Below are positions 53,627 through 62,023 of a DNA stretch of 64,000 nt, in pieces; position 1 is the stretch's first letter; every line of letters begins with the position of its first letter. The position numbers and the translations under genes were made by a program. The stretch comes from Pontibacter cellulosilyticus (lineage in GTDB: Bacteria > Bacteroidota > Bacteroidia > Cytophagales > Hymenobacteraceae), in contig NZ_JACRVF010000007.1 in assembly GCF_014306105.1 (NCBI RefSeq), positions 1-64,000 of the forward strand. Reading direction: 5' to 3'. The notes under the pieces were generated by a model. That model was given only the letters and a program-made list of their open reading frames with translations. It was not told the DNA's origin and did not search any database.

Positions 53627-53794
53627 CAATATGTTTGGGTAATAAAGGGCAGGCTATAGTGCAATTGATTCTTGTACTGTTAGTTTCATTACCCCCAAAC
53701 CAGCTGGCAATGGTTATATAAGATCAGGAGCCTTAACAGGTAATGGTTCCTGTTGCACTTTGATTAAGTGACTAATATTGCTTTATGGCTTTTC

Positions 53795-54199
53795 CTACAA
53801 TGACTGCAGAAACCATTTATAGCAAGCAACTCTGTTTTTCATTAATTTAACTGCGATTGGCAGTTGGTAGGTCGTAACAAGGAGCTTTATTACTTGGTAT
53901 AGATTGCCGTCCCAGAGATAATCCGGCGACTCAAGGAGAGCAATATTTTTTAGAGGCGTGTTGGGGATACTCTGGATAAAATATTCAATGATCTCTTCAG
54001 TAAGTACTCCGCCGGCAGGTATACCCGAGTCTATCATCAGGTTTGTTACCTGCTTCTTTTGAATAAATGTAAACAAGTATACAACTGTTTGGAAAAACTC
54101 GTAAGATTCTACGCTTAACTCATCCGACCAATTTACACATAGAATATCATGAGCCTTATCGTACGCCAGTTCCATTAAGCCATACTTTAACATTCGCAT
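53795..54199 (-). CDS. Hypothetical STAS/SpoIIAA-like protein
   Basis: 134 residues, no signal peptide. Pattern of a SpoIIAA-like or STAS-like alpha/beta fold: DILCVNWSDELSVESYEFF then TNLMIDSGIPAGGVLTEEIIEYF and NIALLESPDYLW. Similar proteins are common orphan genes in Cytophagales. Isolated gene. Role unknown; the call rests on pattern only. Confidence 0.6.
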   Translation of the reverse strand: MRMLKYGLMELAYDKAHDILCVNWSDELSVESYEFFQTVVYLFTFIQKKQVTNLMIDSGIPAGGVLTEEIIEYFIQSIPNTPLKNIALLESPDYLWDGNLYQVIKLLVTTYQLPIAVKLMKNRVACYKWFLQSL

Positions 54200-54316
54200 T
54201 TTATATGCTTATTAAGATTATACCCTACAGTAAGTATAAAAGTAGGGATTATAATGCATTAATAAACACCTGTGTACTTTTATCTGGAAAGTATGTAGTA
54301 AGACTTGCTTTTCCGG

Positions 54317-54859
54317 CTAATAACTTGCCTGATAATTGATTAGAAACTCCACGCTTGTAACCTGCCCCTTCTTTACCTCTACCGGATTGATGTTCATTTC
54401 CCCATCGAAAAGGTTTGCGAACATCCCCTTCTCTTCTTTCGAAAACAGGCTATACTTGCCGGGCTTGAGGCTAACTGCAAAGTTACCATTAGCATCTGTA
54501 GCAACCTGAGTAACTAATTTAGTCTGGATATTGGTGTGAAAAACACCTTCTGTGGTTTTTGCCTGGTTGCTGTTGGTAAGCTCGTAGATGTACAACGTGC
54601 GCTGTATGCCTCTACCTTTGCTTGGCGGCGCATCTGGCGAAGGCATCTGGTTGCCTGCCTGCCATAGCACCTGACCGGCTATACCTTGCTCAATAGGAGC
54701 CTGCTGGTCCTGCGCCTGTTCGGCAGTAGCAAGTGGGGCCTGCTTCTGTTGTGCGTTTGCCTGCTCCGTCTGCTCTTGTGGATTGGCGGATTGCGAAGAC
54801 TTAGAACCGTTGCACTGCAGGAACAGCAGTGCCAACGGCAACAACAGAAGCTTTTCCAT
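54317..54859 (-). CDS. Lipoprotein with carboxypeptidase-regulatory-like domain
   Basis: 180 residues. Signal with lipobox ALLFLQC (Cys16), then a Gln/Ala/Pro-rich disordered stretch (residues ~20-60) and a beta-sandwich resembling carboxypeptidase regulatory or Cna-B-like domains (QVATDANGNFAVSLKPGKYSLFSKEE). Lies 12 bases after ftsY on the same strand, so probably cotranscribed. Confidence 0.68.
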   Translation of the reverse strand: MEKLLLLPLALLFLQCNGSKSSQSANPQEQTEQANAQQKQAPLATAEQAQDQQAPIEQGIAGQVLWQAGNQMPSPDAPPSKGRGIQRTLYIYELTNSNQAKTTEGVFHTNIQTKLVTQVATDANGNFAVSLKPGKYSLFSKEEKGMFANLFDGEMNINPVEVKKGQVTSVEFLINYQASY

Positions 54860-54871
54860 GGCTTTTATACT

Positions 54872-55831
54872 TTATTTGCGTGAAAAGAAAGACTCTACAA
54901 ATTCGTGCTTGTCGAATAATTGTAAGTCCTCAATTTTCTCGCCAACTCCGATATACTTCACCGGAATTTTAAATTCATCAGAGATACCAATCACTACACC
55001 GCCCTTGGCTGTACCATCTAGTTTGGTAATAGCTAAGGCTGTAACATCAGTAGCTTTGGTAAACTCACGGGCTTGCAATAGTGCATTCTGGCCAGTGCTG
55101 CCATCCAATACTAAAAGTACCTCGTGTGGGGTATCTTCTGTTACTTTTTGCATCACACGCTTGATCTTCGAAAGCTCGTTCATCAAGCCTACTTTGTTGT
55201 GCAATCGGCCAGCCGTGTCTATAATCACTACATCTGCGCCAGTCTCAACGCCTTTTTTAACGGCATCATAGGCAACAGAAGCGGGATCGGTGTTCATGCC
55301 GTGCGATATAACCGGCACACCTACTCTATCTCCCCAAATGATCAGTTGGTCAACGGCAGCGGCACGGAAGGTATCGGCAGCGCCAAGTACTACTTTTTTA
55401 CCTGCTTTGTGGAATTGTGCGGCAAGCTTGCCAATAGTAGTGGTTTTGCCCACACCATTCACACCAACTACCATGATCACGTAAGGCTTTACACCTGCAG
55501 GCAGTTCAAAGTTGGCTCCGTCACCGGCACGATTCTCTTCCAGCAGGGCGGCAATTTCTTCGCGCAGTATCTTGTCCAGCTCATCGGTGCTCACGTACTT
55601 GTCGCGGGCTACACGTTTCTCAATGCGGTCAATAATCTTTACCGTCGTCTCTACCCCTACATCGGCATGTACCAGGATTTCTTCCAGTTCATCGAGCACC
55701 TCCACATCAACTGTAGATTTGCCGATAACAGCCTTGCTCAGTTGCCCAAAGAAGCTGCTTTTGGTTTTCTCAAGTCCTTTGTCGAGCGACTCTTTTTTCT
55801 TCTCTTTACTGAAAAAGTCAAAAATGCCCAT
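54872..55831 (-). CDS. ftsY: Signal recognition particle receptor FtsY
   Basis: GTPase that docks SRP-ribosome complexes at the membrane. 319 residues: short N-domain (to ~95, without the long acidic A domain of E. coli), then the G-domain: P-loop GVNGVGKTT (residues ~123-131), DTFRAAA, DTAGR, TKLDGTAKGG. A terminator upstream (55882-55907) separates it from the DUF4295-rpmG transcript. Confidence 0.96.
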   Translation of the reverse strand: MGIFDFFSKEKKKESLDKGLEKTKSSFFGQLSKAVIGKSTVDVEVLDELEEILVHADVGVETTVKIIDRIEKRVARDKYVSTDELDKILREEIAALLEENRAGDGANFELPAGVKPYVIMVVGVNGVGKTTTIGKLAAQFHKAGKKVVLGAADTFRAAAVDQLIIWGDRVGVPVISHGMNTDPASVAYDAVKKGVETGADVVIIDTAGRLHNKVGLMNELSKIKRVMQKVTEDTPHEVLLVLDGSTGQNALLQAREFTKATDVTALAITKLDGTAKGGVVIGISDEFKIPVKYIGVGEKIEDLQLFDKHEFVESFFSRK

Positions 55832-55881
55832 ACTGATGTTTTTGTAAGGATGAAGGCTTCCGGTGATACGGTAATATACTA

Positions 55882-55907
55882 AAAAAGTCCCATTAGTGGG
55901 ACTTTTT
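55882..55907. terminator. Terminator between DUF4295 and ftsY
   Basis: AAAAAGTCCCA-TTAG-TGGGACTTTTT perfect hairpin. Confidence 0.85.
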
Positions 55908-55938
55908 GAATTCTTCTATCTGTAATAGAGTCGGCTGA

Positions 55939-56094
55939 TTACTTCTTAGCAAGGAACTCCTGTACTTTATCTACAGGTACCATCTCCTCTTTAAAGCTGT
56001 AAGCACCAGTTTTTGGAGATCTCACAGCCTTGATAACTTTTGCCCAGTCTTTACCTGTAGCAGTCTTTAGGGTTGCAACTACCTTCTTAGCCAT
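55939..56094 (-). CDS. DUF4295 ribosome-associated small protein
   Basis: 51 residues (MAKKVVATLKTATGKDWAK ... VQEFLAKK), basic. Always found after rpmG in Bacteroidota and thought to be a small ribosome-linked protein; function not established. Only 2 bases separate it from the rpmG stop. Confidence 0.85.
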   Translation of the reverse strand: MAKKVVATLKTATGKDWAKVIKAVRSPKTGAYSFKEEMVPVDKVQEFLAKK

Positions 56095-56096
56095 GG

Positions 56097-56285
56097 TTAT
56101 TTAATTTCTTTATGTACAGTTACTTTTTTCAATACTGGGTTATACTTCTTAAGCTCAAGACGCTCAGTAGTATTCTTTCTGTTTTTGGTAGTGATGTACC
56201 TTGAAGTTCCAGGCATGCCAGTCGCTTTATGCTCTGTGCACTCCATGATAACCTGGATTCTATTACCTTTTGCTTTTTTAGCCAT
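56097..56285 (-). CDS. rpmG: 50S ribosomal protein L33
   Basis: 62 residues, [21 protein letters not shown] start and [15 protein letters not shown] end typical of L33. Only one cysteine is present, so it is the zinc-free (C-minus) form. Separated from rpmB by the pepP gene, with its own promoter at 56317-56346. Confidence 0.95.
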   Translation of the reverse strand: MAKKAKGNRIQVIMECTEHKATGMPGTSRYITTKNRKNTTERLELKKYNPVLKKVTVHKEIK

Positions 56286-56316
56286 CTCTCTATCGTAATT
56301 TTTTATTTAGGACTGC

Positions 56317-56346
56317 AAATATAGGGGCTTAAATCTCTAATTACAA
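56317..56346 (-). promoter_or_regulatory. rpmG promoter
   Basis: Minus-strand TTG (56346-56344), 19-base spacer, TATATTTG (56324-56317): a textbook Bacteroidota promoter 32 bases before the rpmG ATG. Confidence 0.65.
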
Positions 56347-56421
56347 ACAAAGTATAACATTTATTGTAAAATTTAAGCGAGGTGGTTCACAAATATTACA
56401 TAAACAGGTGACAGTGTGCGG

Positions 56422-58038
56422 TTAGTTCAGCGCAGGAAGTATAAAATCGTCCAGTGCACTCGGCTGTGCCATGGTCTTTTCGATGTCTGCTACGGTACGC
56501 GGCGCCAGTTTTGAGAGGTTCTCCCAACCCTTATTTGTGATCAGAATATCATCCTCAATTCTAACACCGATATTCCACCACTTCTTATCGCAGGGACTTC
56601 CTTCCGGAATGTAGACTCCCGGCTCTACCGTAATTACCGTGTTATGCTTAAAAGCACCGTAAGCACCCGGATCGTGCACATCCAGGCCTAAGTAGTGCGA
56701 AGTACCGTGCGGGAAATAACGCTGCACTTCAGATCTGTCTTTTATGATGCCAAGCTTCAGCAAACCTTCTGCAATTACTTCCTCTGCTGCCTCATGGGGC
56801 GCCATGAAATCATTACCTACTTTACACGCCGCAAAGGCTGCCTCCTGTGCTTTGTACACCAGTTCGTAAATCTCTTTCTGCTCTTTAGTAAACTTACCGT
56901 TGGCTGGCATGGTGCGGGTAACATCGGCGGTATAGCCTTTATATTCAGCCCCTACATCCATTAAAACCAAATCGTCGCCTACAGTCGGTTTCTTGCTATC
57001 TATGTAATGTAATACACAGGCATTTTTACCAGCACCAACTATAGAAGGATATCCTACATGCTGCGCACCGTACTTTTTATGCACAAATTCATGTATCCCC
57101 TGCAGCTCCATCTCCGACATCTTCGGGTGCACAGCCTTCATTACCTCTATCTGCCCCAAAGCAGAAATAGTAATAGCCTTGCGCAGCAGTTGCAATTCCT
57201 CCTCTGTTTTAACTTCGCGCAGGTACTCCATGGCGCGCTTTAAGAAGTAAGGATCAAACTTACCTATTGGAAAGGCAGCTAACGCTTTTTTCTGGCTAGA
57301 GGCATCGTTGGCTTTAAGGTAGTTGTTCAGGTAGCTATCCTGGCGCAAAGATGGGTTAGACTGCATTAATTGCCTTAGGTAATTTTTTACCGCCTCTGGC
57401 TGTGCCGGCCCCTGCTCTTGCACTGCACTATACAGCATATTGCGCTGGGGGTCAAAATCTGCCGGCACTTTAACTTTTTGCTTAAACTGCTTTATCAGGC
57501 TGTACAGGTCAGCTTCATCAGAAGCATTGTCTCGTACATCATGAGGCAGTCCTTTAAAAAGGATATGCTGAAGATTAGCTGTGTCTAACTTAAAAGCGGA
57601 AAAGGCGGTGTTAGGTTGTGTAGCAATACCTGTAGCTTTGCCCGCACCTTCTACACCTAAACGCTCTCCATTCCAAAGTTCCTCTTGCGGATCGTTTGGC
57701 TGCACAAACAAAACTTCATTTGCCTGCTTACCATTTACACTTTGCGGCTCCGAGAAAAGCACCAACACTGAGTTCGGCTCCTTGTACCCAGTCAGGTAGT
57801 AGAAATCAGGATCAGGGTGGTAATAGTAGTCTACATCGTTGGCACGGTTGCGAACGGGAGATGCAAAAAAAACAGCAACGGAGCGAGGCGGAAGCTGCTT
57901 ACGCAGTTGCTCTCTCCGTTGCTGGTGAAATGTTTTATCTAAAGTATCAGATGGCTTATCCGGGGTGGTACGTACCTGGGCCGTGGCAGCAGTTATTGTT
58001 GCCCAAACCAGCAGCACGCACAGCCGGAAGGCTGCCAT
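56422..58038 (-). CDS. pepP: Secreted aminopeptidase P (M24B)
   Basis: Cleaves X-Pro N-termini. 538 residues with a signal peptide (AFRLCVLLVWATITAATAQ), so periplasmic. N-terminal domain with RREQLRKQLPP and DVDYYYHPDPDFYYLTG, catalytic pita-bread domain with LMDVGAEYKGYTADVTR (metal Asp pair), GTSHYLGLDVHD (His), ITVEPGVYIP (Glu) and GVRIEDD (Glu). Its ATG overlaps the rpmB stop (TAATG), so it is translated from the rpmB message, an uncommon position. Confidence 0.92.
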   Translation of the reverse strand: MAAFRLCVLLVWATITAATAQVRTTPDKPSDTLDKTFHQQRREQLRKQLPPRSVAVFFASPVRNRANDVDYYYHPDPDFYYLTGYKEPNSVLVLFSEPQSVNGKQANEVLFVQPNDPQEELWNGERLGVEGAGKATGIATQPNTAFSAFKLDTANLQHILFKGLPHDVRDNASDEADLYSLIKQFKQKVKVPADFDPQRNMLYSAVQEQGPAQPEAVKNYLRQLMQSNPSLRQDSYLNNYLKANDASSQKKALAAFPIGKFDPYFLKRAMEYLREVKTEEELQLLRKAITISALGQIEVMKAVHPKMSEMELQGIHEFVHKKYGAQHVGYPSIVGAGKNACVLHYIDSKKPTVGDDLVLMDVGAEYKGYTADVTRTMPANGKFTKEQKEIYELVYKAQEAAFAACKVGNDFMAPHEAAEEVIAEGLLKLGIIKDRSEVQRYFPHGTSHYLGLDVHDPGAYGAFKHNTVITVEPGVYIPEGSPCDKKWWNIGVRIEDDILITNKGWENLSKLAPRTVADIEKTMAQPSALDDFILPALN

Positions 58039-58277
58039 TAGTACAGGATATAGCCTTGCTCTACTGCTTTCTTCAATACTGCTGTGATACCGTTTTTGTT
58101 GATAGTTCTCAAAGCAGATGTAGAAACTTTAAGTGTTACCCAAGCATCCTCTTCCGGGATGTAGAAACGCTTCTTCTGAAGGTTTGGATAAAACTTACGC
58201 TTCGTCTTATTGTTAGCGTGAGATACGTTGTTACCTACGCGTGGTCTTTTTCCTGTAATGTCGCAAACTCGTGCCAT
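58038..58277 (-). CDS. rpmB: 50S ribosomal protein L28
   Basis: 79 residues. [23 protein letters not shown] start typical of Bacteroidota L28, with [17 protein letters not shown]. No zinc cysteines (one Cys only). Stop codon fused with the pepP start. Upstream, GATATTTG on the minus strand is a near-consensus -7 box. Confidence 0.95.
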   Translation of the reverse strand: MARVCDITGKRPRVGNNVSHANNKTKRKFYPNLQKKRFYIPEEDAWVTLKVSTSALRTINKNGITAVLKKAVEQGYILY

Positions 58278-58411
58278 CTTGTATTTTCTTCTAAATTATT
58301 TCAATAGGGGTGCAAATATCTGCAAAAAGATACAGAAATTCAAAAGCATAGAGAATATTTTTCCTGTAATTGTGTATTCTGCCGCAGTAAGGCGCATTTC
58401 TGACACAAATT

Positions 58412-58594
58412 TTATACTTGCTTTTGCTTTTCTACGGGTTTTCTGTCCTTATTAAATCCGTAAGGGCAGTTCTTGCAGGCGTTCTTGCAGCAGTACCCGC
58501 GCTTTAGCAGATATTTTGCCGTCAGCACCATTAAGCCGTGCTCGTTAAAGTAAAAGTCCTCCCCTTCTGTCAGCTTCTGACTCACATTATTCAC
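58412..58594 (-). CDS. DUF5522 small cysteine protein
   Basis: 60 residues. YFNEHGLMVLTAKYLLKRG followed by CCKNACKNCPYGF, the Cys cluster of DUF5522 (possible metal site). Function unknown. Confidence 0.75.
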   Translation of the reverse strand: MNNVSQKLTEGEDFYFNEHGLMVLTAKYLLKRGYCCKNACKNCPYGFNKDRKPVEKQKQV

Positions 58595-58739
58595 TTTTGT
58601 TTAACTGCAAATTACGCTAATTACTTGTCAACCACCAAAATCAGCTGCCCTAATAGCGGCTATACTTCGTACACAATTACACTGGCAGAGCGTTATAATT
58701 AATAATGCGTTTATAGATCGAAATTTAGAGAAGAAGCCT

Positions 58740-59054
58740 ATGTCTAGTTACCATACCTTTAGAGAAGCCCTGTCTGATATGCGAGACCGCGGCTTTACCC
58801 ACACTTTTAGTATACAGAACCAGCAGCTGTTCTGCCCCGAGCTTAATGCCGTAATTTCGCCAGAGAAGCTAACACTTGTGGAGCAGCATCATGTTACAGT
58901 TGACGGAGCAGGCAGCGAAGAACGCGATGTATACGGCCTTAAAACAGATGACAATATCTTAGGGCTGATGACCAGCACATATGCAGCCTATGATCCTGAG
59001 GGTTTTAATAACATTTTCAGCCGCTGCAGAAAGTCACAAAGCAGGAGAGGCTAG
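58740..59054 (+). CDS. Conserved hypothetical protein
   Basis: 104 residues, no signal. FREALSDMRDRGFTHTFSIQ and DGAGSEERDVYGLKTDDNILGLM look like a small alpha/beta fold. Bacteroidota relatives are sometimes mislabelled phosphoribosylpyrophosphate synthetase; none of that enzyme's motifs occur here. Isolated. Confidence 0.62.
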   Translation: MSSYHTFREALSDMRDRGFTHTFSIQNQQLFCPELNAVISPEKLTLVEQHHVTVDGAGSEERDVYGLKTDDNILGLMTSTYAAYDPEGFNNIFSRCRKSQSRRG

Positions 59055-59200
59055 GCATGCCGTTACAAATCTGTTTCGCAAGCGGCACTATTTTCACTAT
59101 TTTTACAACAATAAATAATAGCATCTGTACTTATACTATGCTGCTGCCCTAGTGCGCGCAGCCGTAGTATGAAACAGGAATAACCCGTTAACTTAGAACT

Positions 59201-60442
59201 ATGAGTACGCAAACAATCACCTCCAGCCAGCAGGCTATTGATACCGAGCATAAGTACGGAGCCCATAATTATCACCCCCTGCCTGTGGTGCTTAGCCGTG
59301 GCGAGGGCGTGCACCTTTGGGATGTGGAAGGCAAACAATATTATGATTTCCTGTCTGCCTACAGTGCCGTAAACCAGGGGCATTGCCACCCTAAAATCGT
59401 AAATGCCCTGATTGAGCAGGCACAACAACTCACGCTTACTTCACGTGCTTTTTATAACGATAAGCTTGGCCTCGCCGAAAAGTATATCTGTGAGCTCCTC
59501 GGCTATGACAAGTCCCTGTACATGAACTCTGGCGCTGAGGCTGTAGAAACGGCTATAAAGCTGGCTCGTAAGTGGGGCTACCTTAAAAAAGGAATCGCTC
59601 CGCATAATGCCGAGATCATCGTGGTAGAGCATAACTTCCATGGCCGCACCACTGGCATCATCTCCTTCTCCACTGATCCGGATTCTACCAAAGGCTTTGG
59701 CCCTTATATGCCAGGCTATAAAGTAATCCCTTACAATGATATTGATGCATTGGAGCAGGCCCTGCAGGAAAACCCGAATGTGTGCGGCTTTATGGTTGAG
59801 CCGATACAAGGTGAGGCCGGCGTGGTTGTGCCTGACGAAGGTTACCTGGCAAAAGCTCACGCCCTGTGTAAAGAGTATAGCGTGCTACTAATGGCCGACG
59901 AGATACAGACAGGTATTGGCCGCACCGGTAAATTACTGGCAAGCTACTATGACGATGTAAAAGCAGACATTCTTATACTTGGCAAAGCACTGTCTGGTGG
60001 CGTGCTGCCGGTTTCCTGCGTGTTGGCTAACGATGATATTATGCTGTGCATCCAGCCAGGTGAGCACGGTTCTACGTTTGGCGGTAATCCACTAGCTGCC
60101 CAGGTCGCCATTGCTGCGCTTGAGGTTATCAAAGAAGAGAACCTAACGGAAAATGCCTACAAATTGGGAGAGGTTTTCAGAGAGCGTATGCGCCGCCTGA
60201 TGGAGAAACGCCCCGAACTGGTAACGCTGGTACGAGGCCGCGGCTTGTTAAACGCCATTGTGGTGGAGCCTACTGCCGACGGACGCACTGCCTGGGATGT
60301 TTGCGTGGAAATGATGAATAGAGGCCTGCTTGCTAAACCAACTCACGGCGACATCATTCGCTTTGCACCTCCGTTGGTAATGACAGAGGACCAGCTGCAC
60401 GAGTGCTGCGATATCATTGAGAATGTGATCCTGAATTTCTAA
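59201..60442 (+). CDS. rocD: Ornithine aminotransferase
   Basis: Transfers the delta-amino group of ornithine to 2-oxoglutarate, giving glutamate semialdehyde, in arginine and ornithine catabolism. 413 residues, class III fold. PLP Lys262 in [38 protein letters not shown] and [13 protein letters not shown]. No arginase gene adjacent. Monocistronic with its own terminator. Confidence 0.93.
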   Translation: MSTQTITSSQQAIDTEHKYGAHNYHPLPVVLSRGEGVHLWDVEGKQYYDFLSAYSAVNQGHCHPKIVNALIEQAQQLTLTSRAFYNDKLGLAEKYICELLGYDKSLYMNSGAEAVETAIKLARKWGYLKKGIAPHNAEIIVVEHNFHGRTTGIISFSTDPDSTKGFGPYMPGYKVIPYNDIDALEQALQENPNVCGFMVEPIQGEAGVVVPDEGYLAKAHALCKEYSVLLMADEIQTGIGRTGKLLASYYDDVKADILILGKALSGGVLPVSCVLANDDIMLCIQPGEHGSTFGGNPLAAQVAIAALEVIKEENLTENAYKLGEVFRERMRRLMEKRPELVTLVRGRGLLNAIVVEPTADGRTAWDVCVEMMNRGLLAKPTHGDIIRFAPPLVMTEDQLHECCDIIENVILNF

Positions 60443-60461
60443 AGTATACTTATTGATGTTG

Positions 60462-60494
60462 AAAAGGCGAGGCTGTAATGGCTTCGCCTTTTTT
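60462..60494 (+). terminator. Terminator of rocD
   Basis: AAAAGGCGA ... TCGCCTTTTT stem and T-run. Confidence 0.75.
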
Positions 60495-60552
60495 GTGAAT
60501 TAGGATCTTTAACCGGTGGATTAGGAGGTTCAATGGACTTCTCTGCAGTACC

Positions 60553-60640
60553 GGGTCCAACCACCCCTATCCCTCAGAGCTAGGCTCACTAGTTTCGAAC
60601 TCTCGTTCTCACTAGTCCAAGGAGGGGAGTTTGCAGCAGG
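60553..60640. repeat. MITE-like element, copy 3, interrupted
   Basis: Starts GGGTCCAACCACCCCTATCC like the other two copies, then is broken by about 40 foreign bases flanked by the direct repeat CTCACTAG, and resumes TCCAAGGAGGGGAG. The right arm is missing or degenerate. The surrounding 60495-60842 has no gene. Confidence 0.5.
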
Positions 60641-60842
60641 AGTAATCATCCTCTACCCCCTTCAAAGAGGGACTTTCTGCTACTTACTTTTTATACTTCT
60701 TATCAAAGAAAGTCATATGCCAGCTTCACAATTCCAGTCTTCACCCAAGCCCACATCAATTTATCAATTCGATAATCAACAATTAAACCGTACCTTTACA
60801 GCAACTTGATTTTGAATAATTTCTGTAACAGAATTTATACTT

Positions 60843-61814
60843 ATGAACAGAAGACCAAGACGTAATCGCCAGTCCGAGGTGATCCGAAACATGGTGCAGG
60901 AAACATCCCTGAGCCTCAACGACTTTATATTTCCACTTTTCATTATAGAAGGTCAAAACCAGCGTATTGATGTGGCTTCCATGCCAGGCATCGCGCGCTA
61001 CTCCATCGACAAGTTGCAGGACGAGATTGCTTCTTGTGTGGATCTGGGTATCAAAACCTTTGCCCCTTTTCCGAGCATACCTGAGCCGCTAAAAGACAAA
61101 TATGCCACTGAAAGCCATAACCCCGATGGACTTTTCCCAAGAGCAATCCGTGAGATAAAGAAGAACTTTCCGGAGGTGGTGCTGATGACAGACGTAGCCA
61201 TGGACCCTTATAGCTCCGATGGACACGACGGCATTGTAGAGAATGATGAGATCATTAACGACGAGACGCTGGAGGTATTAGGCAAAATGGCTCTTACCCA
61301 GGCGCAGGCCGGAGCCGATATAATTGGCCCCTCAGATATGATGGACGGACGCGTTGGCCACATCCGTAAGGTGCTTGACGAGAACGGCTTTACGAAGGTG
61401 GGGATTATGGCTTACACCGCCAAGTATGCCAGTGCTTTCTATGGCCCGTTCCGCGATGCCCTGGACTCTGCGCCTAAAAAAGGTGACAAGAAAACCTACC
61501 AGATGAACCCAGCCAACAGCCGCGAGGCTCTGATAGAGGCTGAACTGGACACTGCCGAAGGTGCAGACTTCCTGATGGTAAAACCTGCATTGGCTTACCT
61601 GGATGTGATCAAAATGCTGCGCGACAGTTCGCACCTGCCAATCGCTGCCTATAACGTAAGCGGTGAGTATGCCATGGTTAAAGCCGCAGCCCAAAACGGA
61701 TGGTTAGATGCCGAAAAAGGCATGCTGGAGATACTGCTTAGCATCAAGCGCGCTGGCGCCGACGTTATACTTTCATACTTTGCCAAAGAGTTTGCGCAGT
61801 ACTTGAAAAAGTAG
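60843..61814 (+). CDS. hemB: Delta-aminolevulinic acid dehydratase (porphobilinogen synthase)
   Basis: Condenses two 5-aminolevulinates to porphobilinogen in heme synthesis. 323 residues. Schiff-base lysines Lys194 (TAKYASAFYGPFRD) and Lys247 (LMVKPALAY). The metal loop reads DVAMDPYSSDGHDG, without the cysteines of zinc enzymes, so this is the magnesium-type HemB. Confidence 0.95.
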   Translation: MNRRPRRNRQSEVIRNMVQETSLSLNDFIFPLFIIEGQNQRIDVASMPGIARYSIDKLQDEIASCVDLGIKTFAPFPSIPEPLKDKYATESHNPDGLFPRAIREIKKNFPEVVLMTDVAMDPYSSDGHDGIVENDEIINDETLEVLGKMALTQAQAGADIIGPSDMMDGRVGHIRKVLDENGFTKVGIMAYTAKYASAFYGPFRDALDSAPKKGDKKTYQMNPANSREALIEAELDTAEGADFLMVKPALAYLDVIKMLRDSSHLPIAAYNVSGEYAMVKAAAQNGWLDAEKGMLEILLSIKRAGADVILSYFAKEFAQYLKK

Positions 61815-61839
61815 AATGCATTATTGAATTTATACTTAG

Positions 61840-61867
61840 AGCCGCCTTAGCAAACGCTAAGGCGGCT
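61840..61867 (+). terminator. Terminator of hemB
   Basis: AGCCGCCTTAGC-AAAC-GCTAAGGCGGCT perfect 12-bp stem followed by a short T-rich tail. Confidence 0.85.
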
Positions 61868-62023
61868 TTGCTTTTGCACTGTCTTTAGAACTAAGCCTGT
61901 AACACACGGTGCCCCAGAGGTTAAGCGCATGAAAAATACCATGAAGAAATAAGGAACTGCTTTGCCTTTATTAGCATTTTGTTATAAATTGAGAGATTAT
62001 AATATCTACCCAAGCATAACTTT

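Noticed and set aside
55124-55882. Plus-strand frame of 252 codons opposite ftsY
   Set aside because: Antisense to a certain gene, no domains, and crosses the ftsY promoter region.
58740-59054. Label phosphoribosylpyrophosphate synthetase
   Set aside because: No PRPP-binding or ATP motif; length is a third of the enzyme.
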